In this document: piece by piece, positions 1 through 10,907 of the stretch
How positions within the stretch are numbered: the first letter of the stretch is position 1
Layout of the letters: each line of letters opens with the position of its first letter
NCBI GenBank assembly: GCA_009746045.1
Contig: RPFO01000050.1
Coordinates: 5,457,728-5,521,727 of the forward strand
DNA: 64,000 bases
Direction of reading: 5' to 3'
Origin: Mesostigma viride
Lineage: Eukaryota > Streptophyta > Mesostigmatophyceae > Mesostigmatales > Mesostigmataceae
The notes under the pieces: generated by a model
What the model was told of the DNA's origin: nothing
The model's database searches: none
What the model saw: only the letters and a program-made list of their open reading frames with translations
Made by a program: the position numbers and the translations under genes

Positions 1-1140
1 TGGGCACTAGGAGTACCCCAGCGGAGAAAGGGCTGTTACTGGGCTCAATCAGACCACGCTCAAGGAGGGCCATCAGGATCTTCTTGAGCTCCATCAGCTC
101 GACTGGCCCCATCCGGTACATCGGGGACGTGGTGGGCCCGAAGCCTTCCTTGAGGCGGATATGGTGCAGCACAGAACGGGGCGGGGGAAACTGCGGTGTA
201 GACTCGTCGAACAGCTTCTCCCGCTTGGCCAGGATGGCGTTGTAGCGCGCGATCTCGTCGTCAGTGAAGTCGGTGCCGATCTCCAGCAGCTCCTCAAGCA
301 GGGGCACAGAGTCAAGGCGGTACATGTAGTACTCCTTGCCCTTCTGCAGGTTGCGCGCGAGCGTCTTGCTGCTCATCAGCATCTGAGATGCATGGCGTCG
401 TGGCTTCTCGGGCCCCGCGTCGTGCTGAACGTTGTGCACCTCGGTGCCGTGCGCCAGATACTCGTGCCGTGGGCACCAGAAGGAGCCATCAGGGAACCAA
501 ACCACCCGTCGCTTGACACTGATCGTCACGTCCTGGGCGTCCTGCCAATCAACGCCCAGGATGATGTCAGCGGCGCCCAGCGGCGCCACTGTGGCTGTTA
601 CCTCCACTGGTATGCCCTGGACAACCGCCTTGAGGTCCACGAGGCCAGGTGACGGGTGCTTGTTACCATCGGCATACCGGACGTTGATGGGCGTCGGGTG
701 TGGTCGAATCGTGTAGCCAGCGCGTCGCACAAGGGCCTCATGGATAAAGGATGTGGTCGCCCCCGTATCCACCATAAACTTAACATCCAGGATCGTCTTC
801 TCCTTCAGAAACGGGTCAAGTGTGGTGGTAGGGAGCGCCAGTCCACCACTGAAGATTAAAAGTGTTCTGGTGCTTGGTGAAGCATAGGGCGGCGAGGCCT
901 CCGGGGCCTGTCCGCTAGACCTATCTACACTATTGGCTGAAGCGGGGTCGACCGCGGTCGCCGACACGCCTGCATCTGAAGAGGGCAAGGAGACCGCTGG
1001 GGCCTGCCCGCCCGTCCTATCTACATTATTGACTAACGCTACATCGGCCTCAGGGGTGGCCGCGCCCACATCCGGTGCAGGCGGCTGTTCTACCTGGTTG
1101 ACTAAGTCTACTCCTACTTCTACCCCTGTGGGAAGGGGCA
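1..1140 (-). CDS. Ty3/gypsy-type pol fragment: retropepsin and start of reverse transcriptase (runs off the window)
   Basis: Read on the minus strand, the frame -1 relative to the upstream gag is open from the gag stop to the window edge. About 120 codons in is a retropepsin active site, VDTGATTSF, followed about 65 residues later by an IILGVDW segment typical of the end of a retroviral-type protease. Near the edge the sequence reads PVELMELKKILMALLERGLI then EPSNSPFSAGVLLVP, the usual entry into a Ty3/gypsy reverse transcriptase. The rest of RT, RNase H and integrase would lie left of position 1. There is no ATG of its own, so expression would need a -1 frameshift from gag or a fused reading. 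No stop codon was seen in the stretch read. Family assignment is firm; activity cannot be judged. Confidence 0.8.
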
Positions 1141-3351
1141 CTACGCGCGAGGATCGCGGGGCCGGGAGGCCGCCTCGTCCGACCTTCCGGTCCCCCCTTC
1201 CCCCTCATCCGAGTCGTCGTCGTCGCCGGGGTTGAGCGCCTCATACTCGTCACCTCCAGCCTCGGACGCCTGTTGCTGCGCCAGGATCTCATTGAGCTCG
1301 CGCACTGTCCGAGAGAACGATGCTGGGAAGCGGGGTGTCTGGAACTGGTTGGGCTGCGTGCGCGCGTCGCGCAGCTTGGCAGCCCGCGCGCCTGCGTTGC
1401 GCGGGCGAGCATCCCGCGCTGCCGGCGCTGGGCGCCTCTCAAAGGCGGGACCAGAAAACTTGGGGGCCTCCTTGGTGGCCTCCGTCGCCGTGCTGGTGCG
1501 CGCCTTGAGGCGCGGGCAATCCTTCTTGAGGTGCCCGACCTCGTGACACATGAAACAGCGGGCTTTGGACGCATCGATGGCGTGCAGTTGGGCAGCCGGC
1601 TGCTCGTCGTCATTGGACTCCTCCCCCTCCGACGGGTCGGGTTCCACCTCAGTGAAGTGGACACGGCGTGTCATCGTGGATGAGGCGAACCGGCGGGTGC
1701 TGGTGTAGCGCGGCTGCTTGACGACGTCGGCCACCTGTAGAAGGTACTGCTGGACAGCGTGGATGTCAAGCTTGTCCCAGGGAACCTCGGCATAGTGCTT
1801 CTTAACCTCAGCGAGGAGGTCGGGATGGATGGCCTCCAAAAACCGAATCTTGTACTCGGTCCACGTCAGGTCCCCGGTCAACCGCGCCGCAAAGGAATCA
1901 AAAGTGGTGAGGAACTCCGCCAAGTCAGTGTTGCCCTGACGTAGGCGGCCGAACTCAAACCGCTCGGTCAGTCGATAGCCGGGAGGGATGAGCTTGCGCC
2001 GGATGCGCTCGTGCAGTTCCTCGACCGTCTGCGGGTATGACTGGGCCGCCACACTCTCAACGTTAAGCATCCCGACCACTGATGGGTCCATACACTTCAC
2101 CACCACGTAGGGGATCAGAACCTTGGTGGCCAGCTGCCACTCATGGTGTTCACACCATACAGTGTACAACTGTTGCCACATACGAGCCCACTCGTCAATC
2201 TCACGGGGAGTCATGCCCGCATGGAGCTTGGGCACCGCCTTAAAATCTGGCATAGGCGGCGCCTTGACAGGGTCAGGTCGCAGGGGGCCACCCTTGCTGC
2301 AGTACGCGGGGCTAGAAAAGGTGAGGGGATGGTGACACCGCGTCCGCATCTCCTGGTGCGAACCCCTTCCTGCAGTTTGGTCATGCCCACGTTGGGACAC
2401 GAAGGTGTCCTCCGCACGCTCGGGATCGAAGTCGCCGGATACTCGGCGGGGCGCGTAGTCAGCGGACATCCGTTGTGACGCAAAGGGGGCCGACTCACGC
2501 CGAACGCGAACGGACGTGGGATGCTCATAACCGGGGTCATCCAGGGGCAGCCGGCTGAAGTTAGCGTTGGTGGGCGCGCTCCTTGCTGGGAGGGAGGTGG
2601 ATACGTAAGGAAAGGGGCCCGGGGGAGCATAGTCCTCCTCCTCGGGATCGTACTGCACGTGGGCCGACCCTGACGTCTGCGGTGGGGGTCTGGACCAGCT
2701 CTCGTGCGCTCCAAAGGAGACCCGACGGGGATCCCTTCCAGGGCCCGGCCCCGGCCCGCCGCGGCCACGCCCTGCCCAAGGGTGAGTCAGGCTCGGGCGG
2801 CCACGCGCGTATGCCCCCAATTGAGAGGGCTGCACGAACTCAGGCGGCGGAGCGAACGGCGAGCTAGCTACCGGGCTAAAAGCGACCTCTATATCTTCAT
2901 CTTCCTCCGGCACAACTTCCACGGATGGTGGTCGCTGCGTGGGAGGTACCCTGTTCCATTCGCCCAGATGCTCAGTCGGTCGTGGCCGCGATTGCTGCTG
3001 GGGCTGTCGCTGTTGCTCCGACTGCTGCTGCTGCTGCTGCGACTGCTGCTGTCGCTGCGGCGACTGCTGAGACTGATGCTGTCGCTGCGGCGACTGCTGA
3101 GGCTGATGCTGTCGCTGCGGCGACTGCTGTTGCTGACCAAACCCTAGGGCAGCTTGTTCTAGCTGCGTCTCAAGAGTCGTCTGCCGTTGTGCGGTAACCC
3201 TAGCGGCTGCCTCGGATCTCCGGGACCCACTGGAACTCCGACTAGCCGTGCTAGCTATTTCCTGTTCTTCCCTGCTATTGTCCTCCGGGGACTGTGTCTC
3301 TCTACGGCCCTCCGGGGGCTGTGCTTTACCACCACCTCGCTTCTTAGGCAT
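1141..3351 (-). CDS. Ty3/gypsy retrotransposon Gag polyprotein (736 aa)
   Basis: This is an intact 736-residue ORF. Order: an N-terminal glutamine-rich low-complexity region with short repeats around SPQRQHQPQQ (about residues 70-125), a long Pro/Arg-rich linker, a capsid-like retrotransposon-gag region (about residues 375-540, including TPREIDEWARMWQQLYTVW and LAEFLTTFDSFAARL), and one CCHC zinc knuckle, CFMCHEVGHLKKDC (about residues 597-610), which binds the element's RNA. It ends just before the protease frame. Gag forms the cytoplasmic particle in which reverse transcription occurs. The ATG is the first in frame after a short AT-rich leader. The element lies opposite to the chromovirus at 7531-19742, so they are separate insertions. 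Its LTR on the right was not identified. Confidence 0.85.
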   Translation of the reverse strand: MPKKRGGGKAQPPEGRRETQSPEDNSREEQEIASTASRSSSGSRRSEAAARVTAQRQTTLETQLEQAALGFGQQQQSPQRQHQPQQSPQRQHQSQQSPQRQQQSQQQQQQSEQQRQPQQQSRPRPTEHLGEWNRVPPTQRPPSVEVVPEEDEDIEVAFSPVASSPFAPPPEFVQPSQLGAYARGRPSLTHPWAGRGRGGPGPGPGRDPRRVSFGAHESWSRPPPQTSGSAHVQYDPEEEDYAPPGPFPYVSTSLPARSAPTNANFSRLPLDDPGYEHPTSVRVRRESAPFASQRMSADYAPRRVSGDFDPERAEDTFVSQRGHDQTAGRGSHQEMRTRCHHPLTFSSPAYCSKGGPLRPDPVKAPPMPDFKAVPKLHAGMTPREIDEWARMWQQLYTVWCEHHEWQLATKVLIPYVVVKCMDPSVVGMLNVESVAAQSYPQTVEELHERIRRKLIPPGYRLTERFEFGRLRQGNTDLAEFLTTFDSFAARLTGDLTWTEYKIRFLEAIHPDLLAEVKKHYAEVPWDKLDIHAVQQYLLQVADVVKQPRYTSTRRFASSTMTRRVHFTEVEPDPSEGEESNDDEQPAAQLHAIDASKARCFMCHEVGHLKKDCPRLKARTSTATEATKEAPKFSGPAFERRPAPAARDARPRNAGARAAKLRDARTQPNQFQTPRFPASFSRTVRELNEILAQQQASEAGGDEYEALNPGDDDDSDEGEGGTGRSDEAASRPRDPRA

Positions 3352-3535
3352 TTTGGGCCCGAGTACCGTACCAGCACCAGTACCTTACACAATACCTCCC
3401 CAACACAGGCAAGCAAGAGAGAGAAGAGGAAGCCACAACTACTTCTAATAGTAATTATATATTATCTGCTAACTATTGTAGCTAAGCTAGTAGTTAGTAT
3501 CACTATATACTGGTATCTAGTAGTGATAGTGGGGC

Positions 3536-3889
3536 TTATGCCCTAGAGGATGGGCCCAGGTGAAGCTGCTCCAGTGCACGCAACACATCCTGTGCTGGGA
3601 TCTGGGTGACACGCCTATGCTGGTGCAGCCCTTCTGGGAGGGGCATATTATCTCTAATAAACTGATCTGCCTCCGCTAATGTATTAAATCCCTGCCATCT
3701 AGCTAACGACGCTGGGTGTAAGACTTTATCCTTAATATGATTACTACACGCAGCCCAACTATAGAAAATTCCTGGTTGGCCTGTGGCCCCGTCGTGTGCT
3801 ACTGCATAGTATAGGTATTGGGATCTACCTCCTTGATTAATACGTCTATATCCTCCTTCATTATTACGTCTGCTGCGAGAGGTTCCCAT
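3536..3889 (-). CDS. Small protein with an RNase H1 N-terminal (hybrid-binding) domain
   Basis: This 117-aa ORF contains YYAVAHDGATGQPGIFYSW (residues about 27-45) followed by KVLHPASLARWQGFNTLAEA and DQFI. The pattern of YYAV, a glycine turn, GIF-sW, an F-N/K-T-x-x-EA-x-x-FI end and a basic start matches the RNase H1 N-terminal domain (PF01693, also in caulimovirus protein VI), which grips RNA/DNA hybrids. It has no catalytic RNase H domain. It lies about 185 bp upstream of the gag start on the same strand, so it may be an accessory ORF of that retroelement; it could also be an unrelated cellular fragment. The domain call rests on pattern reading only. Confidence 0.6.
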   Translation of the reverse strand: MGTSRSRRNNEGGYRRINQGGRSQYLYYAVAHDGATGQPGIFYSWAACSNHIKDKVLHPASLARWQGFNTLAEADQFIRDNMPLPEGLHQHRRVTQIPAQDVLRALEQLHLGPSSRA

Positions 3890-5290
3890 GAACTACCGAT
3901 TAGGTATAAAGCAATATCACATGGTATTACAGCAGGCAATGCAGGAAGGGGAAAGAAAGGAAGGAAAGCCCACCCAGGTTACCTCTACGTGCAGGTGACG
4001 TGCTCACAGCGAGAGAGAAACACAAGGCAGAAACAGGACGTTCACAGACAGTACGAAAAACGTTGAGGTACAGCCACCGGCAACACAGTAAGGCAACGGC
4101 CAGCCGGTGACTACCCTCGAGCTGTAAGCAGCGTTGCCCTCCGGGGGTCCGCCCACAGCTCACGAAGGTCTGCCTCCGGGGCGACCCATTCACCAACAAG
4201 CACAAACATGAATAAAGAGCACGACAGAAAACAGAAACCCCGTTTCTACGCGCGTGGGTAAGACGGGAAGGGCAAGAAGGAAATCCTAGAATCTCTAACT
4301 TCTTACCTCGCTCATGGACGTCTAGCGTCCTTGAACACCCAACGATGGGCTAGGCGGTTTAGGATGGCGCCCCTGGCTGCGACGCTGGCGGCTATGACGA
4401 CCCCGGGCTCGATCAGCACCCCTTTGCTGGGCTGGCTGAACCCGTTCAGCTCGATGCCTTGCCTAGGTTACGCACGGCTCCGGGCCGCCATTCTAAACTC
4501 CCCTAACCTAACCTCCGATAACCAGTGTAACGAACCCATCCGGGTCGTGCGAAAGATCCTATGTTAGGGTGGTTAATATGGAAATCTGGGTCAACCGCTC
4601 ACCACTCTCCGGGAGTGGTATTAACGGAGCAGTTGCGGCATTTACACTGCTACGGCTCACGGTGATTAATATTGCATTAATCTACACAACCCACATTCAG
4701 GATAGAGCCACCAAATGCAGTTGGAATTATGCCCCAGGTTCAGACAGGTGATAACACACACTTTATTCCGAACCAAGAGGACGAGACTCTCGTCCTCGGA
4801 CCAATTTCACCTAGGTCTGCCACCAAGCTGGCAAGGGGCGCCGACATGGCGCCGACCTTCCAGCGAATTCCAAAGCATGCAGTCCACACAAGATCCTCGG
4901 GTCGACATCGACCCCCGCCAGCTGGCTACAGAATCCACGCATGAGTACAATATCTCAACCAGCTGTAAAGTACGCAGCGCGGCGCGAATGCACCGGCCTA
5001 CTAGCTCTAGAAGATCTCGAACATCAACCTATGTAGGCCCAAAATAACCGGTCCGAATCACACAAACTATCATAGTTCCATACAAAAATCCTGACCAAGG
5101 GACAATTCCCAAATTAAGTCCCGAAATGAATCCCAAAGTCCTACGGACTATGACAACAAGCCAAAATACATAATTTATTCCATTGTTGCGCCCGTTCCAA
5201 AGGGTCGGGTTCGCAACAGTTGATCTGTGCTCTGGATAAGGGCATATGTGGCAGGCTGAAGGACCTACGAGAGGGGATCTGGACAATCTA
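3890..5290. other. Non-coding or unrecognised stretch between retroelements
   Basis: No convincing gene is visible. ORFs here are short and without recognisable motifs. The 5' LTR of the minus-strand gypsy element is expected somewhere in this stretch, but I could not find a paired copy to define its ends. Confidence 0.5.
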
Positions 5291-5299
5291 GCCTAAGAA

Positions 5300-6066
5300 T
5301 AACATTACGTTGTTTGCTGGATTTGCTTCAGATATGTATCCCTTGGTCCTTGCCACTAGAGATGTTAGTGCTTATCACGACATGTCCCAAGTTGAGAGGC
5401 ATGTGGGCGTGGTTTGTTAGCTGCCACCTGTGGGCCCTATCATTGATGATGCACAGCAGAATGCCTGATGAGGTGCTAAGGATGAGAAGCCTCGATCGTC
5501 ATAGCCCAGTTGGTGGAGAGTACCCCTGATCTGATTTTGTCTGGGATTGACTTTGCCCAGCCTAACACCTTGGAGATCTTTGTTGACAGTTCCATGGATG
5601 CTCGCCAGGTCACTAAGGTCAGGGGGAGATCTGCTGCTCTGTTTGCTTTTTATCAGAGCAGGGCAAGTTTGTTCAGCTGGTACAGCAGACTGCAGAAGAG
5701 GGTCTGTATCAGTTCAGATGTGGCAGAATGCAGGGCCATATGCGAGGGGATCCAGTCCAGCTTGTACATAAAGGAGTTAATGCTGGAGCTGGCTTCAGTT
5801 ACCCCTTGGTCCTTGCAGATGGAGACGTTAGTGCTATAACAGACAGCATGGGTATGGTCCAGTTTGTTCACAAGCAACTGGCCAGGAGCCGGGATCTGGA
5901 TTATTTGTTGCTGAAGGAGTTGGCCAGTTTGGTTGACTTGAAGCATATCCCTGGCGAGGAGAACCCTGCTGATGCATTGACCAAGCTGCCACACAAGGCC
6001 CCAGCCCAGTACAATGTACTGAGGAAGCTCATGAATGCTGACTGTCAAGTCGGTCTATCTGTCTAA
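5300..6066 (+). pseudogene. Ty1/copia reverse transcriptase end and RNase H relic
   Basis: The region reads, across frame breaks, as the C-terminal part of a copia-type pol. Recognisable parts are FVDSSMDARQVTKVRGRSAA (start of RNase H), ISSDVAECRAICEGI, a DSMGMVQF segment, and HIPGEENPADALTK near the stop at 6066. The same motifs occur in the complete copia element at 13647-14390, so the two are relatives. About 5336-5360 repeats a piece found again near 5800, so the 5' end of the relic is scrambled. Everything upstream (gag, integrase, most of RT) is gone. It is followed by its own 3' tail and LTR. Confidence 0.8.
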
Positions 6067-6816
6067 AAGCTGAGAGCTGGGTGCTTAAGTCTCTGGATAT
6101 CAGGCTGGGAGCTTGATTGTACATAATCCTGAGCACACCTTGAGGGGTGAGACATGTCTCTGGTGTGGGAATGTCTGACATTGTCTCTGATGGAGAGATG
6201 TCTATCTGGGGTTTTCATCTCAGTCTGAGGTTTCCCCAGATCTGTGGTTTGTGGGCGGGGTTCGATTCCCTGGTGCCGTCTTAAGGCGGAGTTTCACGGA
6301 CTGGCTGACCCATCCACCATGCTGGTGAGGTGGCGACAGGTCCCCTGATTTTCCACGGTTGGAATGAGTATATAGGAGCTTGTGGTTTTGCATGTGCTTC
6401 GCGTAGATGTTGTGTCTGGTTCGATAAGGGGCAGCTTACCGGCGCCGACTCCCGTCTGGGGGTCAGCAATGTTTTCTGATGAGCTGTTGTGGGTGATCTG
6501 TGGGGTTTCGCCTAAGGTCCTGAAGGTTGTACATACTTCTCAAGTTCTTAGCTGAACACCTATGGGCTGCCACAGTTGGCCAACCTCTTGTACATGGGTA
6601 ACACAACGAGCCTCCCGTGAAGGGATAGGGACTCATTGTAATTTGTTTGTGCTCCTGAACCAGTATGGGTGCTATGTACATATAATAAGGAATCCAAGCT
6701 GACTGTCATGCCCAGCGGGTTGTGACTTGTAGTCGGGGAGGATGTCCAGTACCCATTGTGTGTGTTTGTATGTAGACTTGTGTGAGCTGCTACAGCTCAA
6801 GAAAAGAAAGGATTGG
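6067..6816 (+). other. 3' non-coding tail of the copia relic with polypurine tract
   Basis: No gene here. The stretch ends in a purine run (AAGAAAAGAAAGGA, about 6799-6812) immediately before the LTR, as expected for the plus-strand primer site. The complete copia element has a near-identical run before its own 3' LTR. At about 6253-6275 there is a GGGGTTCGATTCCCTGG motif also present in the tail of the complete element at about 14672-14688. Confidence 0.6.
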
Positions 6817-7526
6817 AGTTATAACGCCAAGCGCATTGGCGTGTTCCTGATTCGGCATATCTCTACGATTCCAGCGACACCGGAACGAGTTCATTCCGAC
6901 AAGTATCAAGAAAGTTATGGTGTTCCGACTTCCCGGTCGCGCGCGAGCGCGAGCCGGCTGTTCTTCTAAGTCGTGCGTGAATATGTGCCGACGGCATATG
7001 GGGTCGACAGTAATTCCTGGGCTGACAGGAATTAGGTGCTGAACCTACGACGGTATTGGATTAATACGTCGTACGCAGGAAATAGGAACCTTAACCTGTG
7101 GTCTGTTGGTACCGCAGGCTTAGTCCTGGACTTAGATTGGGTGCAGACGCAATAATCACTGTGGACTGTACTCTGTGGTCACTGTGCCTGTATGGCAGAC
7201 CTACTGTATAGGATCTGGACGCTGTACAGGTTGTTAATACTGTACCGGGGGTGTTAATACTGAGCAGGCCTACGAGGCTGCTCAGGCCTAGCAAAGCACA
7301 GTGCACAAGTATATAAAGAATAGGCCAGTGCCAACTGGTTACACTTAGATCTCTTGCGAGCCCGCCTCACGTGTGTTGCCTTGACTTGGCAAACTCGTGT
7401 CTAAGCACTCCCGTGCACGAGTGCTGTAAGCCTATATTTTTAACCAAGCTCCATTCCAACCATTCTCATGATGAATCTATCCGCGCGCATTGGAATCTAT
7501 CTATCCCTACACATTGCGCTTTAACT
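6817..7526 (+). repeat. Presumed 3' LTR of the copia relic
   Basis: The segment starts AGTT right after the polypurine tract and ends AACT directly before chromovirus integrase sequence. This is the same inverted AGTT/AACT end rule as the 617-bp LTRs of the complete copia element, though the internal sequence differs. A TATA-like TATATAAAG sits at about 7309-7317, a plausible promoter. There is no second copy in the window, so the ends are inferred. Confidence 0.55.
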
Positions 7527-7530
7527 CAAG

Positions 7531-8131
7531 CTCCCGTGCAAGTTCCAGGACGGACGACTCTATGTCATGGTGAGACCTGACTGCTGGCGCCTGTACGTCC
7601 CGGAGATATGTAGAGCGGCTCTGCTCCATGAGCTCCACGACTCCCTCACCGGTGGCCACCAAGGAATCCATCGCCTGCTGCCGCGGGCCAGAAAGAACTT
7701 CTACTGGCCAGGTATGCGGGAGTACATCGAGACGTACGTGCGCGAGTGTCCATCATGCCAGATCATGAAGGCCCGCAACACGGGGTCACAAGCGATCCCC
7801 AAGACGCTGCCTGACCCCATGGCGCCTTGGGACTCATTGATGATGGATTTTATTGGCCCCTTCCGGAAGACCAAGCACGGCAACAGCACGATCTTGGTTT
7901 TCTTAGACCGCCTGACGCGCATGTGTCACTTGGCCCCATGCCCGGCCGAGCTCACGGCTGAGGCTTGCGCTAAGTTGTATCTCCACCACGTGTTTCGGTA
8001 CCACGGACTCAGCCGGCAATTCATATCGGACCGTGACAAGTTGTTCACGGCTCGCTTCTGGCAGGAGTTCTTTGAACGACTGGGCACCAAGGTGTCATTG
8101 GGGACAGCGTACCACAGCTCGTCCTCTCACC
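7531..8131 (+). pseudogene. Chromovirus (Ty3/gypsy) integrase, first part, split by a copia insertion
   Basis: The reading frame is open from just after the relic LTR. It shows an HHCC zinc finger (HELHDSLTGGHQGIHRLL, then CPSCQIMK), then the catalytic core with WDSLMMDFIGPF (first Asp) and FISDRDKLFTARFW (second Asp). The frame stops in LTR sequence at 8142 because the copia element is inserted at 8131/8132. The rest resumes in frame at 15958. Integrase would join element cDNA to the chromosome. RT and RNase H of this element are missing upstream, replaced by the copia relic. Confidence 0.9.
8127..8131. repeat. Target-site duplication TCACC (left)
   Basis: TCACC here is repeated directly after the right LTR at 15958-15962. 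A 5-bp duplication is normal for copia integrase, and removing the insert plus one copy keeps the host integrase frame open. Confidence 0.9.
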
Positions 8132-8748
8132 AGTTAACGTAAAGGATTTACGTTAGATGGATAGAGATTGTTACGCTCTTTCCAACGGCACCTTGAACGC
8201 CTCATTTGGTTAAGGAACGTAAAAGAAGTGACGTTTCCTAGGCTGTGCCGACAGTACCCGGCGCGCCACTGTGGGCGCGTACGGACACAGGATGTACAAG
8301 TGTCACTTTGATAGTCCGCAGGACGTTGACAGGACTTGTACAGGACTTGATGGTCAATTGATAGGTAGGCGTGCTGTAGCGCGCCAGGACCTATGAGACA
8401 ATTGATGCTGACTAGTGTACGGATAGGTCCACAGGACTAGCCGTATGGACAATTGATAGATCTGCGCGCCAAAGGCGTGCCAGAGTCTGTGTAATCAATT
8501 GATTGACAGTTCAGCTGTGACAGTGCAGCTGAATACTTGGACGCGTCCCTAGCAAGCTATATGAGTGACTTGGTCACACCGGGACGCTAGTTCTTGCGTG
8601 CACGTTCTCTTGGCACTGCGACCCTGTCGTCTGTGCTGCGTGCAGTCTTGGAAGTGACGTGACTTACGTCTGTGTTTCCTTGTTATTAATAAAGGCAACT
8701 TCCTGCAAGAACCATGGCGGAATTCGTGGCATTCTCACCCTCACAACT
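8132..8748 (+). repeat. 5' LTR of the copia-like element
   Basis: 617 bp, starting AGTTAACG and ending CACAACT, matching 15341-15957 base for base except around 8225-8230. It would hold the promoter and polyadenylation signals of the element; an AATAAAGG motif lies near its 3' end. Confidence 0.92.
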
Positions 8749-8773
8749 CGTATTACACGCTCTGTCAAAAAGA

Positions 8774-9482
8774 TGCCAAATTCTGAAGAATTCCGGATTC
8801 CCGATGACGAGGAAATAGCCGCTCCGCCGGCTGGTCCTTCGTCAAGACCGACTGCGCCGTCGTGGCAGCAATTGCTCGACGAAGTTACGATCTCGCTCGA
8901 CGAGCTTCATCGTCAGCAGCGCGCAGCTCACCATTGCTCGGGGATAACCCCGAGGACCCCGATTTGCCAGCACTGGTGCCGGCAATCCGCAACCTGTTGG
9001 ACCAGATTCGAAACATTTTATCGACATTTACGGTCCAGGTGCGGGGAGGTTTGCGGTCGGTGACCGAAGTCACGACTGCCATTGAGGAGTTGGACAACGT
9101 CCTCTCTTCACTCACCGGTTACCAGAGAAACCTGCAAAACTGGGCATCGCTACGCACGGGGGGCGCGCCGGCGGTGTCAACAAATTTGTTTCAGGATCTC
9201 GCGCTGCTATCGCTGCTCACTCGCGGCGTACGCAGTCGTGAGCGCCAGGTTTTAATTAACCTGGTGGCATTTCTCGCCTCTGTGCGAGAGTGGATTCCCG
9301 CGGGGTGGGAATTATTGACGATCTTTACACATCCTCTGCGCCTCGTCGCGCGTCGGCGCGTCGCAACTTACGCGGCGGGGAGCACACCGGTTTTAATTCA
9401 TACCGGTGCAGGTCCGGAGCTGGATATGGAGGATCGTGAGTTCGTATACACGTACTGCGACTTCAGGGGCCTTGACTACTAG
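8774..9482 (+). pseudogene. ORF1 of the copia-like element, unknown product, frameshifted
   Basis: An ATG 25 bp after the LTR begins MPNSEEFRIPDDEEIAAPP and reads to about 8930. There the sense continues in another frame (NPEDPDLPALVPAIRNLLDQ onward to the stop at 9482), so one frameshift splits the ORF. The joined region has many amphipathic helices (IEELDNVLSSL, LVAFLASVREW) but no zinc knuckle, protease or other motif I recognise. A Gag-like structural role is possible by position alone. Base composition is more GC-rich than the following gag. A pyrimidine run plus CAG at about 9490-9502 resembles a 3' splice site. Confidence 0.45.
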
Positions 9483-9649
9483 TCGGCCTAATTTTCTTTG
9501 CAGTACTCGTCGACATTTTTTTTGTCGAATTTTCAGCGGCAATTCGCGGGGGCGGCAGCGACACCGGCGCAGGCGGCAGTGGCGACACAAATTTTGTACA
9601 TATTTTCTGCTGCTTTGTTAAGGTGTTCTTTGAATAGCTGTAGTGCAGG

Positions 9650-10766
9650 ATGGCTGAGGGACGCCGTAGCAAGGGTCCAGCCAGTGGGAATAATAATGGG
9701 GGTGCTGGTAGTGGAACCGCTCACGTAGATGACGTGGGGCTTACCGGAGAGATTACCAACCTTCCTCACAATAATAATAATGCACAAGCTATTCATGGCT
9801 TTGATCTTACCACACAGGGTCTTTTAATTGTCAATCAGCTGCAGCCTGTAACCTCAGACTCCAAGCCTAAGCAGGCTGAAGAGTTTGTGGAGGATTGGAA
9901 GGGTTCCCTAGCTTGTACGGTGGTACAAATTACTATCAAATCTGGATAGGAAGTAGCACTTTTGGCAAGTGTACTGACCAGATTAAGGACCTAACCAGGG
10001 AGTGCAAAAGGCCAATAAGGCCTGGGCACTGTACGTGGCTGAGCTGAAGGAGCTGCTGGAAGACCAACGCAAGAAGGTCGGCATCCATTGGCAGGACAAG
10101 TATCAAGGGTGGGAGGTCAAGGGGGACCTGATCCAGAACTTTCTCAACTATTGTAAGATGGTTGAGGAGGGCAGGGCTCACGGCTTTAATGTCGCTGATA
10201 ACATAGCCCTAACCAACTGGCTCAAGGTTTCTGGGCTGGATAAGGCGACACGTGGCTCCTTAAAAGTCATGTGTGCCCCACACTCTACCCTGAAGGCCTA
10301 CAAGGTCATCATTAAACAAGCACTCGAGGCAGAGGAGCTGTTTGAGGGTGGAGTGCCAGCAGTGAAGGCTACCCAGGCAGGCGGGCGTACCCAGGGTGGC
10401 TCCAAGACGTCTGAGGCTGACCGAAGCCAAGGAGGGCGTAGGGGCAACCATAACAAGCGCAAGGGAGATCATTCACCTGATTCTGACAGGAGGTCACACT
10501 CCAAGTCGGTGTTCAGGCGGGTGGGTGGTCAGCCCAAGCAGGGCAACGCGTCTGACAATGGGGGCAGTGGCCAGGGCAAGTCCAAGATACAATGCTACCT
10601 GTGCAAGGGGTGGGGGCACATCAAGAAGGAGTGTCCCAGCTTCAAGAAGTCCCAGGGCCAGGGCAGCAACAAGAATAACAACAACAACAACAAGAAGAAC
10701 AACAACAAGTCCCAGGCAGGCCAGCCTTCAAAGGGCAGTCAGCAAGAAGACAACAAGGAGCAGTGA
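9650..10766 (+). pseudogene. Gag of the copia-like element, frameshifted
   Basis: The N-terminal 99 codons (9650-9949) and the following 254-codon frame (from about 10002) together make one Gag. Sense passes through a third frame between about 9910 and 10005, so two small indels interrupt it; one lies at an AAAAGG run. The C-terminal part is basic and Gly/Ser-rich, with one CCHC knuckle, CYLCKGWGHIKKEC (about 10593-10634), then an Asn/Lys run. It would package element RNA. It is followed at 10908 by the integrase ORF, with no protease motif between them. Confidence 0.75.
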
Positions 10767-10907
10767 CTGTCTGAGGCAACCCCTACACACCTTAATTCAC
10801 CCAAGGGGGAGGCCAGGTGCTCCAATGCAGATTTTATATCTGGGCAACAAGAGGGTGATCTCCAGGTTCAGTGTGGCCCCAGGTCACCTGGAGAGGTACA
10901 GGTTCCT

